Assembly (NCBI RefSeq): GCF_004535825.1
Contig: NZ_SGVY01000005.1
Span: forward strand, 78,586 to 142,585
From: Segatella hominis
GTDB taxonomy: Bacteria > Bacteroidota > Bacteroidia > Bacteroidales > Bacteroidaceae
Reading direction: 5' to 3'
DNA: 64,000 nt
The first letter of the stretch is position 1. Each line of letters opens with the position of its first letter. The notes beneath the pieces were generated by a model. That model had not been told where the DNA came from and made no database searches. It saw only the letters and a program-made list of their open reading frames with translations. Positions 9,471-16,865 of this stretch are shown piece by piece. The position numbers were made by a program, and so were the translations under genes.

Positions 9471-10823
9471 ATGAATTTGAGAACATTTAGAATTGGTGGA
9501 GTTCACCCAGAAGAGAATAAAATTACTGCCGAGATGGCTACTCAGGTAGCTCCTCTCCCTAAGCAGGCTATTTTCCCACTTGGACAGCACATTGGTGCTC
9601 CTGCTAAACCAGTTGTTGCTAAGGGTGACAAGGTGAAAGTAGGTACTCTCATCGCAGAGGCTGGTGGTTTCGTGAGTGCTCCTATTTACAGCTCTGTATC
9701 AGGAACTGTATTCAAGGTTGATACGTCTATTGATGCTACAGGTTATCGTAAGCCTTGTATTATTATTAATGTAGAAGGTGATGAATGGGAGGAGAGTATT
9801 GACCGCTCAGACAAACTTGAGACTTTGGAAGCTCACGCAGAATTGACTTCAGAGGAGATTGTCAATCGCATCAAGGTGGCTGGTGTTACTGGTATGGGTG
9901 GTGCTGGTTTCCCTACTTTCATCAAACTTTGTCCGCCTCCAGGAGCTAAGGCTGAATGTGTGATTATCAATGGCGTTGAGTGTGAGCCTTATATTACAGC
10001 CGACTATCGTCTGATGATGGAGCATGCTGATGAGATTCTCGTAGGTCTTAATCTCCTGATGAAGGCTGCTAAAGTGGAGAAGGGTTACATTGGTATCGAA
10101 GATAACAAGCCTGCTGCTATCAAACTCTTTGAAGAGAAGACTGCTGGCGATTCTCGTATCGAGATAGTACCACTCGCAAAGAAGTATCCTCAAGGTGGTG
10201 AGAAACAGTTGGTGGATGCAGTTATCCGTCGTCAGGTTCCTGCTCCTCCTGCAATCCCTGTCAATGTTGGAGCAATAGTTCAGAATGTAGGTACTGCCTT
10301 TGCTGTTTATCAGGCAGTTATGAAGAATAAACCTCTCTTCGAACGCTATACCACCGTTACTGGTAAGCAGGTGAAGAATCCAGGAAATTTCCTCGTACGT
10401 ATGGGAACTCCATTCTCTCAGATGATTGAAAACTGTGGCGGTTTGCCAGAGGGTGATAATAAGGTGTTGGCTGGTGGTCCGATGATGGGTAAGGCCGTGA
10501 TTAGCCTCGATGTACCTGTAACCAAGGGTACTAACTCAATCACCGTATTGAGTGATGCTGATGCTCATCGCAAGAAAGCTCAGCCATGTATCCGTTGTGC
10601 CAAGTGTGTGGATGCTTGTCCTATGGGATTGGAGCCATACTTACTTGCTACATTGAGCGTAGTGAAGGATTATGAGCGCCTGGAGGCAGAGGAGGTAACT
10701 TCTTGTATCGCTTGCGGTTCTTGCCAGTTTACTTGTCCTTCTCATCGTCCTATCCTTGATAATATCATCAATGGTAAGGCTGCTGTGATGGGTATCATCA
10801 GAGCTCGTAGCGCTAAGAAGTAA
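9471..10823 (+). CDS. rnfC: Rnf electron transport complex subunit C
   Basis: NADH-binding subunit of Rnf, 450 residues. It has the N-terminal barrel-sandwich segment, a complex-I 51-kDa-like FMN/NADH region with the glycine-rich GVTGMGGAGFPTF, a SLBB-like part, and a C-terminal pair of 4Fe-4S motifs (CIRCAKCVDACP and CIACGSCQFTCP). It is adjacent to rnfB and followed by a 99-bp gap before rnfD that contains no gene. Confidence 0.95.
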   Translation: MNLRTFRIGGVHPEENKITAEMATQVAPLPKQAIFPLGQHIGAPAKPVVAKGDKVKVGTLIAEAGGFVSAPIYSSVSGTVFKVDTSIDATGYRKPCIIINVEGDEWEESIDRSDKLETLEAHAELTSEEIVNRIKVAGVTGMGGAGFPTFIKLCPPPGAKAECVIINGVECEPYITADYRLMMEHADEILVGLNLLMKAAKVEKGYIGIEDNKPAAIKLFEEKTAGDSRIEIVPLAKKYPQGGEKQLVDAVIRRQVPAPPAIPVNVGAIVQNVGTAFAVYQAVMKNKPLFERYTTVTGKQVKNPGNFLVRMGTPFSQMIENCGGLPEGDNKVLAGGPMMGKAVISLDVPVTKGTNSITVLSDADAHRKKAQPCIRCAKCVDACPMGLEPYLLATLSVVKDYERLEAEEVTSCIACGSCQFTCPSHRPILDNIINGKAAVMGIIRARSAKK

Positions 10824-10922
10824 TCATTCACGTCAAGAAGAAATTTCATTTGCATCAAGAAGGAATTTCCTTGAGAAAAGAATCTAAAGAAAATTCATTA
10901 ACGAAAGAATTTAAAAGATAAA

Positions 10923-11924
10923 ATGGGAAAATTAATCGTTTCATTATCGCCACATGCCCATGGAAATGAGAGCGTGGAGAAGAATATGTACGGTGTGATT
11001 ATCGCTCTCGTGCCTGCTATTCTCGCCTCTATCTATTTCTTTGGCTTGGGTTCAGCAGTTGTACTGCTTACCTCAGTGGCAGCCTGCGTTTTCTTTGAGT
11101 GGGCAATTACAAAATATCTCCTAAAGGAGGAGACCAGTTTGCTTGATGGTTCTGCTATTATCACCGGTCTTCTGCTCGGCATGAACTTGCCAAGTAACCT
11201 TCCTCTTTGGATCATTATTATCGGTGCCTTGTTTGCTATCGGTGTAGGTAAGATGACTTTCGGCGGTTTGGGTAACAATCCTTTCAACCCTGCGTTGGTA
11301 GGTCGTTGCTTCCTGCTCGTCAGTTTCCCTGCCCAGATGACTTCATGGCCAGTAGCTGGACAGATGCTCAGCTATACTGATGCTACAACAGGTGCAACAC
11401 CATTGGCGATTATGAAGACTGCCATCAAGACTGGTGATGCTTCTCTTCTGAATCAGTTGCCTGATTCTTTGAGTTTGCTTTTCGGAGCAACTGGCGATAC
11501 GTTTGGAGCTGGTACTACTGGTGAAGTTTGTGCTGTCGCTCTCTTGCTTGGTTTGGCTTACATGCTTTGGAAGAAGGTTATCACCTGGCATATTCCTGTC
11601 AGCATCATCGCTACCGTATTTGTATTTAGCGGTCTGATGCACTTGGCTAACCCTGTTTATGCCAATCCATTTGCTGTCATATTAAGTGGAGGTTTGATGC
11701 TCGGTGCCATCTTTATGGCAACTGATTATGTTACCTCTCCAATGACTCACAAGGGTATGCTCATTTATGGAGTTTGTATCGGTCTTCTGACCATCATTAT
11801 CCGCAACTGGGGTAGCTATCCAGAAGGTATGTCGTTCGCCATTCTGATCATGAATGCGTTCACACCTCTTATTAACACATATGTTAAACCAAAGCGCTTC
11901 GGTGAGAAGCCTGCTAAGAAATAA
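10923..11924 (+). CDS. rnfD: Rnf electron transport complex subunit D
   Basis: Integral membrane subunit of Rnf, 333 residues with about eight to ten hydrophobic helices (NqrB/RnfD family). The flavinylation motif TTGATP (155-160) carries the threonine, T159, to which FMN is expected to be attached by phosphoester linkage. It lies 13 bp before rnfG. Confidence 0.95.
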   Translation: MGKLIVSLSPHAHGNESVEKNMYGVIIALVPAILASIYFFGLGSAVVLLTSVAACVFFEWAITKYLLKEETSLLDGSAIITGLLLGMNLPSNLPLWIIIIGALFAIGVGKMTFGGLGNNPFNPALVGRCFLLVSFPAQMTSWPVAGQMLSYTDATTGATPLAIMKTAIKTGDASLLNQLPDSLSLLFGATGDTFGAGTTGEVCAVALLLGLAYMLWKKVITWHIPVSIIATVFVFSGLMHLANPVYANPFAVILSGGLMLGAIFMATDYVTSPMTHKGMLIYGVCIGLLTIIIRNWGSYPEGMSFAILIMNAFTPLINTYVKPKRFGEKPAKK

Positions 11925-11937
11925 GGAGGACTGAGAC

Positions 11938-12612
11938 ATGCAGAAATTAGAATCATCATTAAAGAACATGGTGCTTGTTCTGGTGGGCGTAGCGCTCATC
12001 GTAGGTGCCGTTCTTGCTTATATCAATCATCTTACTTCTGGTCCTATTGCTGAAAAGGCAGAACAGAGTCTTGCTGCTGGTATCAAGAACGTGATGGGTA
12101 CTGATCAACTTCAGGTAGCAGAACCGCAAGAGGTGAAGCAGGAGTTTGGAGGTAAGGAGTTTACTTTTGTACTTCATAATTGTTCAGACAAGAGTGGCAA
12201 GCAGTTGGGTGCTGCCGTAGAGAGTATAACCGGTGGTTTCGGTGGCGATGTGAAGGTACTTGTTGGTTTCGATACCGAAGGTAAGATCTTAGGTTATACC
12301 ATTCTTCAGGCTTCTGAGACTCCTGGTTTGGGAGCTAAAGCTGCCACATGGTTCCAGAAGGACGGAAAGGGTAGTGTCATTGGTATGACTCCAAAGGATG
12401 GCGACCTTCACGTAAGTAAGGATGATAAGAGTGGCAATGCTGTAGATGCGATTACAGCTTCTACCATCACCAGCCGTGCTTTCCTTAAGGCCATTAACCA
12501 GGCTTACAAGGTTTATTCTGGTAAGCAGGTAGATGGCGAGAGTGGTGCTACCAAGCATGCAGAAGGCGAGGGTGATGCAGCAAAAGTTGAACAAAATGAA
12601 AAGAAAGGATAA
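11938..12612 (+). CDS. rnfG: Rnf electron transport complex subunit G
   Basis: Flavoprotein subunit of Rnf, 224 residues: one N-terminal membrane helix (about 10-30) and a periplasmic FMN-binding domain with the GETPGLGAK-like segment at about 126-135. The expected flavinylation site is T176 within DAITASTITS; the usual S/T-G-A-T is here T-A-S-T. A second match, SGAT (202-205), lies in the low-complexity tail and is probably chance. It is six bases before rnfE. Confidence 0.93.
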   Translation: MQKLESSLKNMVLVLVGVALIVGAVLAYINHLTSGPIAEKAEQSLAAGIKNVMGTDQLQVAEPQEVKQEFGGKEFTFVLHNCSDKSGKQLGAAVESITGGFGGDVKVLVGFDTEGKILGYTILQASETPGLGAKAATWFQKDGKGSVIGMTPKDGDLHVSKDDKSGNAVDAITASTITSRAFLKAINQAYKVYSGKQVDGESGATKHAEGEGDAAKVEQNEKKG

Positions 12613-12618
12613 GCCGAT

Positions 12619-13203
12619 ATGAGTAATGTTAAGATTTTGATGAACGGACTCATCAAGGAGAATCCAACCTTCGTGTTGCTTCTCGGTATGTGTCCTACCT
12701 TGGCTACAACAACCAGCGCCATCAATGGTCTCTCTATGGGATTGGCTACTATGGCAGTGCTGATTTGTACCAACTTTGTAATTTCTTGTATCAAGAAGAT
12801 TACTCCGGATATGGTTCGCATCCCTGTGTTTATCGTAGTGATTGCAGCTTTTGTTACAATCCTTCAGATGGTAATGAGTGCTTATGCTCCAGATAGCATC
12901 AACCAGGCTTTGGGTATCTATATTCCGCTGATTGTCGTAAACTGTATCATCTTGGGCCGTGCAGAGAGTTTTGCAGCAAAGAACTCGCCTCTGTCCAGTT
13001 TGGTAGATGGAGTAGGTTGCGGTTTGGGATTCACCCTTGCCTTGACGCTTCTTGGTTGTGCCCGTGAGATTTTAGGAGCAGGCAGTATCTTTGGCATTGC
13101 CTTGTTGCCTGAGACTACTAACATTCTGGTATTCATCTTGCCTCCTGGTGCATTCCTCACATTGGGATACATTATAGCAATATTTAATAAGGTTAAGAAA
13201 TAG
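12619..13203 (+). CDS. rnfE: Rnf electron transport complex subunit E
   Basis: Membrane subunit of the RnfE/NqrD family, 194 residues with six predicted helices. The conserved NPTFVLLLGMCPTLA near the N-terminus and the GCAREILGAGS segment are typical. With RnfA it forms the pseudo-symmetric core that holds a membrane-embedded Fe-S centre. It is five bases before rnfA. Confidence 0.94.
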   Translation: MSNVKILMNGLIKENPTFVLLLGMCPTLATTTSAINGLSMGLATMAVLICTNFVISCIKKITPDMVRIPVFIVVIAAFVTILQMVMSAYAPDSINQALGIYIPLIVVNCIILGRAESFAAKNSPLSSLVDGVGCGLGFTLALTLLGCAREILGAGSIFGIALLPETTNILVFILPPGAFLTLGYIIAIFNKVKK

Positions 13204-13208
13204 AAATT

Positions 13209-13811
13209 ATGGAATATTTATTGATATTTATCTCTGCGATATTCGTTAACAATATCGTCTTATCGCAGTTCCTCGGTATCTGTCCTTTTTTGGGCGTATC
13301 GAAGAAGATTGATACAGCCATCGGTATGGGTGGAGCCATCGCCTTTGTCTTGACCTTGGCAACCATCATTACTTGGTGTGTTCAGAAGTATGTACTCGAT
13401 CCATTCGGATTGCAATATCTCCAGACTCTGGCATTTATCCTTGTGATTGCAGCCTTGGTACAGATGGTTGAGATCATCCTCAAGAAAGTTTCCCCTGCAC
13501 TTTATCAGGCTCTTGGAATTTTCCTTCCATTGATTACTACCAACTGTGCAGTGCTTGGTGTAGCCATCTTGGTTATCCAGAAAGATTTCAATCTTTTGGA
13601 GAGTGTTGTTTATGCATTCTCTACAGCTTTGGGTTTTGCTCTGGCTCTGATTGTTTTTGCTGGTATCCGTGAGCAGCAGGCTTTGGTTCGTATTCCTAAG
13701 GGTATGCAGGGAATGGCTATTGTGCTTATTACCGCATCATTACTCAGTTTGGCCTTTATGGGATTCTCTGGTGTAGATGGTGGTCTGAAGGCTTTATTTG
13801 GTTTGGAGTAG
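13209..13811 (+). CDS. rnfA: Rnf electron transport complex subunit A
   Basis: Membrane subunit of the RnfA/NqrE family, 200 residues, six helices. The N-terminal NNIVLSQFLGICPFLGVS and the central TTNCAVLGVA carry the conserved cysteines shared with RnfE. It is the last gene of the operon and is followed by a strong terminator. Confidence 0.95.
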   Translation: MEYLLIFISAIFVNNIVLSQFLGICPFLGVSKKIDTAIGMGGAIAFVLTLATIITWCVQKYVLDPFGLQYLQTLAFILVIAALVQMVEIILKKVSPALYQALGIFLPLITTNCAVLGVAILVIQKDFNLLESVVYAFSTALGFALALIVFAGIREQQALVRIPKGMQGMAIVLITASLLSLAFMGFSGVDGGLKALFGLE

Positions 13812-13943
13812 TATTCTGAATGTTTACGCGAATAAGGATAGCTTTTTAAGATGTCCATACAAAAAAATGTGGACATTGTTTTCGAATCTTAAAAGTATTT
13901 AGATTTTTGATTTAAATACGATTGTTATAATTGGTATAGTTTG

Positions 13944-13980
13944 AAGGAGAATATTTGGATATTTCAAATGTTCTCCTTTT
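13944..13980 (+). terminator. Terminator of the rnf operon
   Basis: AAGGAGAATATTTG (13944-13957) pairs with CAAATGTTCTCCTT (13965-13978) with a single G-T wobble around a 7-nt loop; it ends in a short T-run. Confidence 0.85.
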
Positions 13981-14284
13981 AAATTGATGAGAAAGAGATT
14001 TTAATAGGTTATATTGTGGGATTAGTTTTGCTTCTTAGAATTTTATTTCCAGACATAAGGATAAATATCGGTAGGGGTTTATTTATTACTTGTTGTTATA
14101 CAAACTGTTTCTTATTAATCATAATGTTGCTTACAACTTAGTAGTAGGATGTTGTAGGAGAGGGATCAGTTCCTGTTTTATCTTTGTTTTATTTATCGAA
14201 TTTTTTTGTATTTCTCCTTCATATTTCTGTTTTTCTTTAATCTATAATTTGTTGTTTTCTTATTGAATTTTCTTACTTATTTTC

Positions 14285-14315
14285 TTTGATGTTTCTCTGA
14301 AATTGTGTATTTTTG
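14285..14315 (+). promoter_or_regulatory. Promoter of the D-2-hydroxyacid dehydrogenase gene
   Basis: TTTG at 14285-14288, 19 bp spacer, TATTTTTG at 14308-14315: an exact match to the Bacteroidota promoter form, about 40 bp before the chosen start. Confidence 0.8.
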
Positions 14316-14356
14316 CATTGATTTTATGAACAATCAACATTAATTTGAAGAATATG

Positions 14357-15313
14357 ATGAATATTGTAATTTTAGATGGTTATGCTTCTAATCCCGGCGA
14401 CTTGAATTGGGATCTTTTGGAGCAATTGGGAAACGTTACTGTTTATCCCCGTACAACAGATGAAGAAAAAATCGAACGTGCTAAAGATGCTGATATTATA
14501 TTAATTAATAAGGTGCAGATTGATTCTGAAACTTTAGATCAGCTTCCAAAACTGAAATATATAGGTATTCAGGCCACTGGCTATAATGTGGTTGATATTG
14601 AGGCTGCCAAACGTCATGGTGTAGTCGTAACCAATATTCCTGCATATAGTACTGATAGTGTTGCACAAATGACATTCGCGCTTATTTTGGCAATAACAAA
14701 CAGAGTTGAACATTACACGCTCGAAAATCGCAATGAGCGCTGGGCTTACAATAAGGATTTTTGTTATTGGGATACACCGCTTATGGAATTGTCTGGTAAA
14801 TGCCTGGGAATTATGGGACTTGGCAATATCGGTATGAAAGTTGCTACTATAGCTCGTGATTTCGGAATGGACGTTTATGCCTGCACCAGTAAGAATGCCT
14901 GTGATTTGCCTGATTGGATAACCAAAGTAAGCAAGGATGGACTTTTAGCTGTATCTGATATCTTGTCACTGCATTGTCCGTTGACTGATGATACTTACCA
15001 TTTCGTCGATACAGACAGTCTGAAAAAGATGAAACCTTCCTGTATTCTGATTAATACGGGACGCGGTCCGCTGGTTGATGAAGAAGCTGTGGCTTCTGCT
15101 TTGCATCATGGTAAGCTTGGAGCCTATGGCGCAGATGTGATGACACAGGAACCGCCAGCTCAGGACAATCCACTCTTCAACGAGCCGAATGCCTTTATTA
15201 CTCCTCATATCGCCTGGGCCACTTTAGAAGCAAGAACTCGATTGAATAAGCAAGTTGCTGCAAATGTTAAAGCTTTTATTGAGGGGCATCCTATCAATGT
15301 GGTGAACCCATAA
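14357..15313 (+). CDS. D-2-hydroxyacid dehydrogenase
   Basis: NAD-dependent D-isomer 2-hydroxyacid dehydrogenase, about 318 residues, in the glycerate dehydrogenase/hydroxypyruvate reductase branch. The Rossmann motif GLGNIG sits mid-protein, followed by the catalytic Arg in NTGRGPLVDEEA, the Glu in the TQEPP segment, and His in TPHIAWAT. The longer frame begins with TTG at 14345; ATG at 14357 is chosen because it gives MNIVILDGYASNPGDLNW, where homologues start. Substrate cannot be fixed from sequence. It is a single-gene unit with its own promoter. Confidence 0.87.
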   Translation: MNIVILDGYASNPGDLNWDLLEQLGNVTVYPRTTDEEKIERAKDADIILINKVQIDSETLDQLPKLKYIGIQATGYNVVDIEAAKRHGVVVTNIPAYSTDSVAQMTFALILAITNRVEHYTLENRNERWAYNKDFCYWDTPLMELSGKCLGIMGLGNIGMKVATIARDFGMDVYACTSKNACDLPDWITKVSKDGLLAVSDILSLHCPLTDDTYHFVDTDSLKKMKPSCILINTGRGPLVDEEAVASALHHGKLGAYGADVMTQEPPAQDNPLFNEPNAFITPHIAWATLEARTRLNKQVAANVKAFIEGHPINVVNP

Positions 15314-15493
15314 TTTGTGAAGGTTTACCTATTATAATATGGATAAGAAATCATCCTGATTTACAAATTATGATAAATAGACGAAATCGTTATTGTCTAA
15401 ATAAAACAGTAATCATGACTAAAATGCCAGAATCTTTTGGATATTTCAAAATTTAATCTGGACAACTGTGATGATGATAGTTTTAGGTTAATT

Positions 15494-15545
15494 TGAAAAA
15501 AGACTTCAATGAAGACAAAATAATGCCTCCTTTGAAGTCTTTTAT
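15494..15545. terminator. Bidirectional terminator
   Basis: AAAGACTTCAA (15499-15509) pairs with TTGAAGTCTTT (15532-15542). There is a T-run on both strands (stronger on the minus strand), so it can end both the dehydrogenase gene and the convergent gyrA-TPR unit. Confidence 0.8.
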
Positions 15546-15555
15546 TTATTCTTTC

Positions 15556-15592
15556 ATCCTACGATTATATGATGATTTTATAATCGTAGGAT
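15556..15592. repeat. Perfect 14-bp hairpin near the TPR gene stop
   Basis: ATCCTACGATTATA (15556-15569) and TATAATCGTAGGAT (15579-15592) are exact complements around a 9-nt loop. It lies just beyond the TPR gene stop on its transcribed side and has no T-run of its own. It may protect the 3' end of that mRNA or add to termination at 15494-15545. Confidence 0.7.
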
Positions 15593-15605
15593 TTATAGAT
15601 TTTAA

Positions 15606-16811
15606 TTAGTTCTGGCTATCAGCCTCAGCCTGCTTGGTCTTAGGATCATTAGGACCATAGAGACCATAATAAGCCTGGTAGCGGTTGTAACCCCAGTTGT
15701 ACTGCTTCTTTTCTGGATCGAGTTCCTTAGCCTTGTCGAGGTACTTGATAGCCTCCTGGTAAACTACCTTGCGTCCGTTAGGATCCTGAAGATTAGAAGC
15801 CTTAACGTTCAAACAAGCGCCGAGATAAACCATGACAGCACCATTTTCTGGCTTAATCTCCAAAGCCTTCTTCAGATTCTTGATAGCATTGTCTGCATCA
15901 TTCTTAGCAATGTAATACATACCCTTGTCAGCGAGAGCTACGAAGTTGTTAGGATCTGCAGCAAGTGCATTGTCGAGCAATTCCAACTGCTCCTTGTCCA
16001 TTCTCATAGAAGCGAACATGCTGTTGAGGTTGTCGAGAAGAATCTCATTCTTGGCATCGTTAGCATAAAGATCCTTCAAATTGTTGATGTACTTCAAAGA
16101 GTCCTCATGAGTTTTCAAGTCACCCTTCAAAACTTCGAGCTTGATGTTGAGTGCTTGCTTCTTGTACTCGTCAGAGTTCATGGCTACATCACAATATTTC
16201 AAAGCCTGTGCCATATCCTTGTTCTCCTTAGAAAGCCATGCACCCAAGAAAGCTACCTGCTCCTTGTAAGGTTCTGCCTTCTTTTCAGCAGGAATCTTAT
16301 TGAACAAAGGTGAAGACTCAGAATTGAACCATGCGTTCCAGTATTTCAAAGCCAAAGTTGTATTGTTCTTGGTGCGGGCATCATCACCTGCACTTACGAG
16401 CTGGATACGAGCATTCCATACGCGCTCTGCATTGTTGCCATACTTAGGCGCAATTTTCCCCTTTGCATTAGGAAGCTGATCGTATTTGTAGCATTCCTGA
16501 GCTGCAACAAGCGCATTGTAAGCACCCTCGTTCATAGCCTCCATGTCAACTGGATCGTTCTTCTTTGTAATCTGGTTCATCTGGATGATAGACTGCTGGT
16601 CGTTGAACTGCTTCATAGAGAGTTCTACGAGGTAGTTGTAGGCCTTAGCTTTTTCAGCATCATTAGCCATTGAACCGAGGTTTTGCTCTACCATAGCCTT
16701 TGCATCTGCATAAGTCTTGGCTTTGAGTACTGCCTTGAGTGCATCGCTGTCTCCAGCGAAAGCTGATGTGGCACCTAGTACCATCATAGCTGCAATCATT
16801 AACTTTTTCAT
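15606..16811 (-). CDS. Secreted tetratricopeptide-repeat protein
   Basis: A 401-residue exported protein with a clear signal peptide (MKKLMIAAMMVLGATSAFA). The body is all-helical with several TPR-like units; the clearest lie at about residues 285-370 (NFVALADKGMYYIAKNDADN and the following copies, then the DPNGRKVVYQEAIKYLDKAKELDPE segment). TPR proteins act as interaction scaffolds; the partner is unknown. It begins 54 bp after gyrA with no terminator between, so co-transcription with gyrase A is likely. Confidence 0.82.
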   Translation of the reverse strand: MKKLMIAAMMVLGATSAFAGDSDALKAVLKAKTYADAKAMVEQNLGSMANDAEKAKAYNYLVELSMKQFNDQQSIIQMNQITKKNDPVDMEAMNEGAYNALVAAQECYKYDQLPNAKGKIAPKYGNNAERVWNARIQLVSAGDDARTKNNTTLALKYWNAWFNSESSPLFNKIPAEKKAEPYKEQVAFLGAWLSKENKDMAQALKYCDVAMNSDEYKKQALNIKLEVLKGDLKTHEDSLKYINNLKDLYANDAKNEILLDNLNSMFASMRMDKEQLELLDNALAADPNNFVALADKGMYYIAKNDADNAIKNLKKALEIKPENGAVMVYLGACLNVKASNLQDPNGRKVVYQEAIKYLDKAKELDPEKKQYNWGYNRYQAYYGLYGPNDPKTKQAEADSQN

Positions 16812-16865
16812 TTTTCTTAATGAGTTTAAAAGTTGTTATTATTTATTCTTTACACGTCTTTTCGT

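Larger units (their letters stand above)
13812..14356 (+). other. Intergenic region between rnfA and the hydroxyacid dehydrogenase
   Basis: About 545 bp, very A/T-rich, with no convincing gene. It contains a weak hairpin (ATGTCCA 13851-13857 with TGGACAT 13870-13876), the strong terminator at 13944-13980, and the promoter at 14285-14315. The stretch 14000-14280 shows nothing recognisable. Confidence 0.6.

Noticed and set aside
12541-12552. SGAT in the RnfG tail as the flavin site
   Set aside because: It is in a low-complexity tail outside the FMN-binding domain; the T-A-S-T site is in the right context.
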